Source: Thermomonas sp.
Lineage (GTDB): Bacteria; Pseudomonadota; Gammaproteobacteria; Xanthomonadales; Xanthomonadaceae
DNA: 8,994 nucleotides
Direction: 5' to 3'
NCBI GenBank assembly: GCA_024711415.1
Contig: JANJSW010000159.1
Span: 1 to 8,994, forward strand
Part shown: positions 5,784 to 8,994 of the stretch, one piece after another
Position numbering within the stretch: position 1 is the first letter of the stretch
How the letters are laid out: each line of letters opens with the position of its first letter
Notes under the pieces: generated by a model
What the model was told of the DNA's origin: nothing
Database searches by the model: none
Seen by the model: only the letters and a program-made list of their open reading frames with translations
Made by a program: the position numbers and the translations under genes

Positions 5784-6689
5784 GAAGTCCAGCGCCGCGC
5801 GCACCGCGGCCGCCTGGGCGTCGTTGCACTGCTGCGGGTTGGCGCGGGGGCTGTCGGGATAGACCTCGGTGGTGGTGACGAAGCGCGCGTCGGTGATGCC
5901 GGCGCACAGCCCGAGCGCGCGGCAGTCGTATTCGATCACGCCCGGCGCGACCACCGGTGATCCGATGATGGTGCCGTCCGGGTCGGCGGGCGCGATGTGG
6001 GTCACCTTCGCCACCTCGGCGTTGATCGCCTGCTGGAAGGCCGGCTCCGGGCGGGCGCTGTCGGCGCACAGATAGAAGCCGTCGGGGATCGTGCCGGGCT
6101 CGAACGGCTTGCCGTCGCGCGCGGCCAGCGACGGGCGGAATTCGGTTTCGTCGCTGTCGGTGGTTTCGTGCAGGTCGATGTGCACCAGCACGCGATCGCC
6201 CAGCGAACGCAGCAGCGCCCACAGCGCGGCCGATTCGGCAGCCGGGCTGTCGGCACGGAAGTTGCGGTTTGGATCCAGCGCCTGTGCGTTCCAGCGGTGG
6301 ATGCGCTCGTAGGCCCACGGGCTGACGCAGGGCACGACCAGCAAATTGGCGCGGCCTGCGTAGCCGGCCGCGTGGCGCTCCGCGAACTGCAGCGCGCCGT
6401 GCACGCCGCTGGTCTCGTAGCCGTGCACCCCGCCGGTCACCACCGCCACCGGCAGCGCTTCATCCCAGTTGCGGCTGCGCATCGCGAACAGCGGATAGCG
6501 GCCATCGGCGCCGCAGTCCACTTCGCCGTACTGCGTGACGTCGAAGTGCTCGCGCAGCGCGTCGATCCGGGTCAGCACCTCGTCGGCGTAGCTGCGCTGC
6601 CTCGGCTGCAGCGCCCGCCACTGCGCTTTGTCGGCATCGCCCCAGGGCTGGCCGGGAGTACCGATGGGCGGGAAAGTCTGTGCGTGCAT
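5766..6689 (-). CDS. M14-family zinc carboxypeptidase-like protein, cytoplasmic
   Basis: This 307-residue protein belongs to the M14 metallocarboxypeptidase superfamily. The zinc ligands are H89 and E92 in GGVHGYETSG and H174 in HIDLHETTD. Substrate-binding N141-R142 lies in DPNRNF. The catalytic Glu is E275 in TTTEVY. The compact size and divergent motifs resemble the bacterial REP34-like/aminoacylase-related branch (cd06231) more than digestive carboxypeptidases, so the substrate could be a small peptide or an N-acyl amino acid. I would not assign one. There is no signal peptide, so it should act in the cytoplasm. The ATG at 6689-6687 is supported by GGAG 6 bases upstream. A possible -10 (TAGACT, minus strand, 6721-6716) lies 27 bases upstream, but no -35 matches it. 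The gene ends 25 bp from the convergent permease gene, and its last codons are part of a 10-bp hairpin. Confidence 0.88.
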   Translation of the reverse strand: MHAQTFPPIGTPGQPWGDADKAQWRALQPRQRSYADEVLTRIDALREHFDVTQYGEVDCGADGRYPLFAMRSRNWDEALPVAVVTGGVHGYETSGVHGALQFAERHAAGYAGRANLLVVPCVSPWAYERIHRWNAQALDPNRNFRADSPAAESAALWALLRSLGDRVLVHIDLHETTDSDETEFRPSLAARDGKPFEPGTIPDGFYLCADSARPEPAFQQAINAEVAKVTHIAPADPDGTIIGSPVVAPGVIEYDCRALGLCAGITDARFVTTTEVYPDSPRANPQQCNDAQAAAVRAALDFALAHR

Positions 6690-6780
6690 GTGCGGCTCCG
6701 GCGGTGGGGGCTCTCAGTCTAGCCGCAGGCCGCGGCCGGCCGACGTGCGCCCGCGCCTTCGCCGCCCTGCCCTGGAGGGC

Positions 6781-7014
6781 TCAGCCGCTGCAGTCGCCGC
6801 AGCAGACCGACGCCAGCTGCTGGACTTCACTGGGCGGGTAGCCCGCCTGCGCCAGCACCGCCGCCAGCTCGTCGCCGCTCATCCATACCGTGGCGCGCAG
6901 CGCGCCGTCGCCGGGGTCGCGGTCGACGATGGCGGCCGGGTCGACCTCATGCAGCGCATCGTCGATCACCGCCATGTCCGGCGCGTCCGCCGCCAGCCTG
7001 ATCCTGAATTCCAT
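6781..7014 (-). CDS. Small conserved-looking protein with C-terminal CCxxC cluster
   Basis: This 77-residue protein is of unknown function. It starts MEFRIRLAADAPDMAVIDDALHEVDPAA and alternates short strand-like and helix-like stretches: FRIRLA, a helix around 12-24, IVDRD, LRATVWM, a helix around 47-58, and VQQLASV. This beta-alpha-beta-beta-alpha-beta order recalls ferredoxin-like or HMA-like folds. It ends CCGDCSG, giving cysteines 71, 72 and 75, a plausible metal or redox site at the very C-terminus. The usual HMA motif CxxC near the N-terminus is absent, so it is not an ordinary metallochaperone. The start at 7014 is fixed by a strong GGGAGG 5 bases upstream. An ATG 14 codons earlier lacks one and adds Arg/Trp-rich sequence. 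It lies between the cytochrome b and M14 genes on the same strand. I recognise no named family with confidence. Confidence 0.78.
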   Translation of the reverse strand: MEFRIRLAADAPDMAVIDDALHEVDPAAIVDRDPGDGALRATVWMSGDELAAVLAQAGYPPSEVQQLASVCCGDCSG

Positions 7015-7019
7015 GCGCA

Positions 7020-7025
7020 CCTCCC
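7020..7025 (-). promoter_or_regulatory. Ribosome-binding site that fixes the start of the 77-residue protein
   Basis: The minus strand reads GGGAGG, then TGCGC, then ATG (7014-7012). A 5-base spacing and a 6-base anti-SD match make this one of the best ribosome-binding sites in the window. It excludes the longer in-frame start at 7056. Confidence 0.75.
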
Positions 7026-7073
7026 ACGCGCGCCAACCGCGGCGCCATCGGAGCATCCTGCGCCGCGCTGGCC

Positions 7074-7095
7074 TGACCTGCGCTGACCGAGGTCA
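7074..7095. repeat. TGACC half-site cluster / short inverted repeat after cytochrome b
   Basis: TGACCT (7074-7079) and AGGTCA (7090-7095) form a 6-bp inverted repeat with a 10-base loop. A further TGACC at 7084-7088 sits exactly 10 bp from the first and forms TGACC-GA-GGTCA with the last. The cluster is 15 bases past the cytochrome b stop and 60-81 bases upstream of the 77-residue gene. It could be a weak terminator or a regulator site for the small gene. Confidence 0.35.
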
Positions 7096-7109
7096 AGCCG
7101 GCGACGGGG

Positions 7110-7649
7110 TCACAGCATCCGCTTCAGGGTGTCGTCGCGGCGGAACGCGTGATGCCAGATCGCAGCCAGCACGTGCAGGCCGATTACCCAGTAGAACGCC
7201 TCGCCGATGGTGCCGTGCAGGTCTTCCAGCGTGTGCGCCAGCTCCTCGTTCTCCGGCAGCAGCGCCGGCAGCGCCAGTCCGGTGAACGGGATCAGCACCG
7301 CCTTGCCGTCACTCCACGCGGTGGCCATGCCCAGCAGCGGCATGACGATGAAGAACGCGTACAGCGCCAGATGGATCAGTTTCGATGCGATCGCGCTGAA
7401 GCGATCCAGCGGCGGCGTCACCGCCGGCGCCGGGTTGCGCACGCGGCCGACCAGCCGCCACCACACCAGCAGGAACACCGCGATGCCGGCCCAGAAGTGA
7501 CCCTGCACCATCGCCGCGCGCTCGGCGCTGCCGCGCGGGAACAGGCCGCGCTGCTCGATCAGCAGGTAGGCCGCCAGGATCAGCAGCGCCATCAGCCAGT
7601 GCAGGCGACGCAGGACGGGGACGTAACGCGGACGGGCGATGGCGTTCAT
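7110..7649 (-). CDS. Cytochrome b561-type membrane haem protein (CybB-like)
   Basis: This 179-residue di-haem b-type cytochrome of the bacterial cytochrome b561 family has four helices, at about residues 15-32, 49-67, 92-112 and 150-169. The family shuttles electrons between the quinone pool and another partner. E. coli CybB acts as a superoxide oxidase. Four candidate haem-ligand histidines sit where the family has them: H17 (RRLHW), H51 (GHFW), H145 (LHGTIGE) and H159 (GLHV). The cytoplasmic N-terminus is basic (RPRYVPVLRR). I chose the ATG at 7649-7647 because GGAG lies 6 bases upstream and MNAIARPRYVPVLRRLHW matches the family start. A Met 5 codons earlier lacks a site. Upstream is an exact FNR/ANR-type box with a well-placed -10, pointing to induction when oxygen is low. 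The gene starts 63 bp after the acyltransferase stop and probably has its own promoter. Confidence 0.93.
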   Translation of the reverse strand: MNAIARPRYVPVLRRLHWLMALLILAAYLLIEQRGLFPRGSAERAAMVQGHFWAGIAVFLLVWWRLVGRVRNPAPAVTPPLDRFSAIASKLIHLALYAFFIVMPLLGMATAWSDGKAVLIPFTGLALPALLPENEELAHTLEDLHGTIGEAFYWVIGLHVLAAIWHHAFRRDDTLKRML

Positions 7650-7675
7650 GCACGACTCCAGCAATGGATGATCCG

Positions 7676-7681
7676 ACTATG
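7676..7681 (-). promoter_or_regulatory. Predicted -10 element of the cytochrome b promoter
   Basis: On the minus strand this reads CATAGT (4 of 6 to TATAAT). Its centre is 31 bp from the centre of the FNR/ANR-type box. That spacing places the box at about -41.5 from a start near 7668-7669, as in class II activated promoters, which do not need a good -35. The leader would be about 20 bases and would include the GGAG ribosome-binding site. Confidence 0.5.
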
Positions 7682-7695
7682 CGCCAGCGGCGCAT
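7679..7695. repeat. 17-bp perfect dyad (ATGCGCC-AGC-GGCGCAT)
   Basis: Seven bases on each side are exactly complementary around the trinucleotide AGC. The dyad lies 18 bases past the acyltransferase stop, within the spacer and overlapping the -10 of the predicted cytochrome b promoter. It may be a terminator stem for the upstream gene, without a T tract, or a repressor site on the promoter. Confidence 0.45.
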
Positions 7696-7702
7696 GGAAA
7701 TC

Positions 7703-7716
7703 TTGACTTCGATCAA
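7703..7716 (-). promoter_or_regulatory. FNR/ANR-type box upstream of cytochrome b
   Basis: The minus strand reads TTGATCGAAGTCAA, an exact match to the TTGAT-N4-(A/G)TCAA sequence bound by FNR, ANR and DNR oxygen-sensing regulators of proteobacteria. It is centred at 7709.5, about 61 bases upstream of the cytochrome b start and 31 bp from a -10-like hexamer. The box overlaps the TGA stop of the acyltransferase gene (7715-7713). Whether this organism has an FNR-type protein cannot be seen here. Confidence 0.7.
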
Positions 7717-8621
7717 CTGCGCCCATCGTTCCGCGACGAAGCAGCGGACGCCAGCAGCGCGTCCAGATCGTCGTCCTTTTCGCGCCACAGGCCGTTCATC
7801 CATTGCTGGAAGCGCACCCGGAACTCGCGGTCGTTCTGGTAATCGCCGCCAACCAGTTCGGTCGGGATCGGTCGCTGGCACACCCGCACCCGCACCTCGG
7901 GAATGCGGTTGGCCAGCAGGTCGATCAACGAGGGCTGTCCTGCCGGGTAGGCGATGGTGACGTCCAGGATCGCGTGCAGGCCCTCGCCCATCGCGTCCAG
8001 CACGAATGCCACCCCGCCTGACTTCGGCTTGAGCAGGTGGCGGTACGGCGAGCCCTGCTTGGCGTGCTTGGCGGGGGTGAAGCGGGTGCCTTCGACGAAG
8101 TTCATGATCGACACCGGGATGGCGCGGAACTTGTCGCAGGCACGGCGGGTGGCTTCGATGTCGCGTCCGGCCAGCGCCGGATTATTCGCAATCTGGCGCG
8201 GCGTGTAGCGGCCCATGAACGGGAAATCCAGCGCCCACCAGGCCAGCCCCAGCAGCGGCACCCAGAACAGCTGGCGCTTGAGGAAGAAACGCAGCAGCGG
8301 GATGCGCCGGTTGAACACCTTCTGCAGTACCAGGATGTCGACCCAACTCTGGTGGTTGGCCAGCACCAGGTAGTGGCCGTCGATCCGGAGGTCGGCGTCA
8401 CCCAGCATGGTCAGCCGGGTGCGGGTGAAGGTATCCCACAGCCAGTTGTTGAAACCGATCCAGCTTGCGGCAAGCCCGGTCAGCAGCGGATTGCAGGCGG
8501 TGCGCAGGCGCGGCAGCGGCAGCACCACCTTCAGCACAGCGATGAGCAGCAACGGCACGACGTGCAGCACGGTGCTGGCGGCGATCAGCAGGAACAGCAG
8601 CGCAAGGCGGAACGGCAGCAT
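7713..8621 (-). CDS. PlsC/YihG-like glycerophospholipid acyltransferase
   Basis: This 302-residue membrane-bound acyltransferase of the LPLAT/AGPAT superfamily transfers an acyl chain to a lysophospholipid-type acceptor. The catalytic motif HX4D is NHQSWVD (89-95, with H90 and D95). Block II is around RFFLKRQL (111-118). The substrate-binding block III is FVEGTRF (175-181). A hydrophobic block IV lies around VTIAYP (221-226). One or two hydrophobic segments near residues 5-34 anchor the N-terminus, and a second stretch around 118-134 is membrane-associated. Length and layout resemble E. coli YihG more than the shorter essential PlsC, so it may adjust acyl composition rather than supply bulk phosphatidic acid. 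That is inference. The C-terminal 20 residues are acidic, then Ser-rich. The ATG at 8621-8619 has no recognisable Shine-Dalgarno and no in-frame ATG/GTG/TTG upstream within the gap. It diverges from the gene at 8701. Confidence 0.9.
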   Translation of the reverse strand: MLPFRLALLFLLIAASTVLHVVPLLLIAVLKVVLPLPRLRTACNPLLTGLAASWIGFNNWLWDTFTRTRLTMLGDADLRIDGHYLVLANHQSWVDILVLQKVFNRRIPLLRFFLKRQLFWVPLLGLAWWALDFPFMGRYTPRQIANNPALAGRDIEATRRACDKFRAIPVSIMNFVEGTRFTPAKHAKQGSPYRHLLKPKSGGVAFVLDAMGEGLHAILDVTIAYPAGQPSLIDLLANRIPEVRVRVCQRPIPTELVGGDYQNDREFRVRFQQWMNGLWREKDDDLDALLASAASSRNDGRS

Positions 8622-8665
8622 TGGTGGGCGGGAAGATCGAACAGGCGTCCATTGTCGCGGAAAAT

Positions 8666-8688
8666 CCGGCGATATTTCAGCCCGCCGG
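8666..8688. repeat. CCGGCG/CGCCGG inverted repeat in a divergent promoter region
   Basis: CCGGCG (8666-8671) and CGCCGG (8683-8688) are inverted copies 11 bp apart in the 79-bp gap between the divergent acyltransferase gene and the gene at 8701. The position suits an operator that could affect both genes. The words are GC-rich and short, so chance is a real alternative. Confidence 0.3.
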
Positions 8689-8694
8689 TATCAT
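8689..8694 (+). promoter_or_regulatory. Possible -10 element placed for a leaderless transcript
   Basis: TATCAT (8689-8694) matches TATAAT at 5 of 6 positions. Transcription would begin about 7 bases downstream, at or next to the ATG at 8701. The gene also has no Shine-Dalgarno, consistent with a leaderless message. No good -35 is found 17 bp upstream (CCGGCG). Confidence 0.35.
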
Positions 8695-8700
8695 GCGCGC

Positions 8701-8994
8701 ATGTCCACGCCGAACGCGCCGCGCCCTGCCGGCCCCCTGCTCACGCGCGCCACGGGCGACGCACTGACCGCCGCGCACGCGGCCGGCCACGCCACCTGGC
8801 AGGGGTCGCTGGACCTCGGGCGCAGCCATGGCGAGGCGCAACTGGGCGCCGAACACTGGCATTGGCAGGGCATCGCCTACCCCTACCCCGGCAAGCTCAA
8901 GGACCGGACCCTGTACTGGTGGGACGGCGAGGCATTCGCACCGGTGTCGCGCTACGCCGGCAAGCTGATCAAGCTGGTGCCGACCGACTGGCAG
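8701..8994 (+). CDS. Unrecognised conserved-looking protein, N-terminal part (3' end cut off)
   Basis: 98 codons are open to the right edge with no stop, in the frame that begins MSTPNAPRPAGPLLTRATGD. The segment from about residue 38 is rich in aromatics and reads like a folded beta-rich domain: SLDLGRSHGEAQL, then EHWHWQGIAYPYPGKLKDRTLYWW, then a stretch around residues 80-98 ending IKLVPTDW. The phrase IAYPYP...KDRT followed by KLIKLVPTDW reminds me of an N-terminal region before a class I SAM-dependent methyltransferase domain (COG2521-like). The diagnostic glycine-rich loop would lie past the window, so this is only a weak suggestion. Frame support comes from strong G/C third positions and sensible amino acid composition. 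The ATG at 8701 has no Shine-Dalgarno and sits in a 10-bp palindrome, ATGCGCGCAT (8693-8702). A nearby ATG at 8693 is in another frame. Confidence 0.7.
   Translation, partial: MSTPNAPRPAGPLLTRATGDALTAAHAAGHATWQGSLDLGRSHGEAQLGAEHWHWQGIAYPYPGKLKDRTLYWWDGEAFAPVSRYAGKLIKLVPTDWQ

Noticed and set aside
5038..6318. A 426-codon minus-strand frame spanning the permease and part of the M14 gene
   Set aside because: It crosses two real genes in other frames, shows no recognisable domain and has an Arg/Ala/Ser-rich shadow composition.
6728..6741. Overlapping GGCCGCGGCC / GGCCGGCC palindromes upstream of the M14 gene
   Set aside because: Short GC-only palindromes are expected often at this base composition, and nothing else in position or spacing supports a site.
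7309..7881. A 190-codon minus-strand frame over the cytochrome b and acyltransferase junction
   Set aside because: It is out of frame with both genes and covers the cytochrome b N-terminus, which has conserved histidines and its own ribosome-binding site.

Overview
This window is a compact, GC-rich chromosomal segment with almost every base in or next to a gene. The protein families, the codon bias toward G/C third positions and the loose promoter sequences suggest a gammaproteobacterium of the Xanthomonadaceae/Lysobacteraceae group (Lysobacter, Luteimonas, Thermomonas or a relative). This is inferred from the proteins, not from a marker gene. I see no rRNA, tRNA, CRISPR array, insertion sequence or prophage gene, and no gene-free stretch longer than about 115 bases.

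Layout, left to right. (1) 1-520, minus strand: a DUF6151/GFA-like zinc-binding protein that runs off the left edge. (2) 617-2677, minus: a secreted M13 (neprilysin/PepO-type) metallopeptidase followed by an 11-bp perfect hairpin. (3) 2789-3133, minus: a RidA-family imine/enamine deaminase. (4) 3208-3938, minus: a translationally coupled pair made of a four-helix DUF2975 membrane protein and a small Cro/C1-type HTH regulator. (5) 4040-5740, plus, divergent from that pair: a two-gene ABC-2-type transporter (ATPase plus permease). (6) 5766-6689, minus: a cytoplasmic M14 zinc carboxypeptidase-like enzyme, convergent with the transporter across a 10-bp hairpin. (7) 6781-7014, minus: a 77-residue protein ending in a CCxxC cluster. 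(8) 7110-7649, minus: a cytochrome b561-type membrane haem protein. (9) 7713-8621, minus: a PlsC/YihG-like acyltransferase. (10) 8701-8994, plus: the N-terminal part of an unrecognised conserved-looking protein that runs off the right edge.

The most interesting unit is the divergent DUF2975-HTH / ABC transporter module. The 101-bp intergenic region is strikingly AT-rich for this genome. It carries two related 21-bp elements exactly 36 bp apart, each with a TTTANG-N5-nTTAAA core, placed over the predicted -35 and just downstream of the predicted -10 of the transporter promoter. A longer interrupted dyad (CCCGTG...CACGGG) frames the second copy. This looks like a locally controlled system in which a small DNA-binding protein, possibly checked by its membrane partner, sets the level of a transporter.

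The second strong signal is regulatory. An exact FNR/ANR-type box (TTGATCGAAGTCAA) lies upstream of the cytochrome b gene, 31 bp centre-to-centre from a plausible -10, which is the geometry of a class II FNR-activated promoter. It overlaps the stop codon of the preceding acyltransferase gene.
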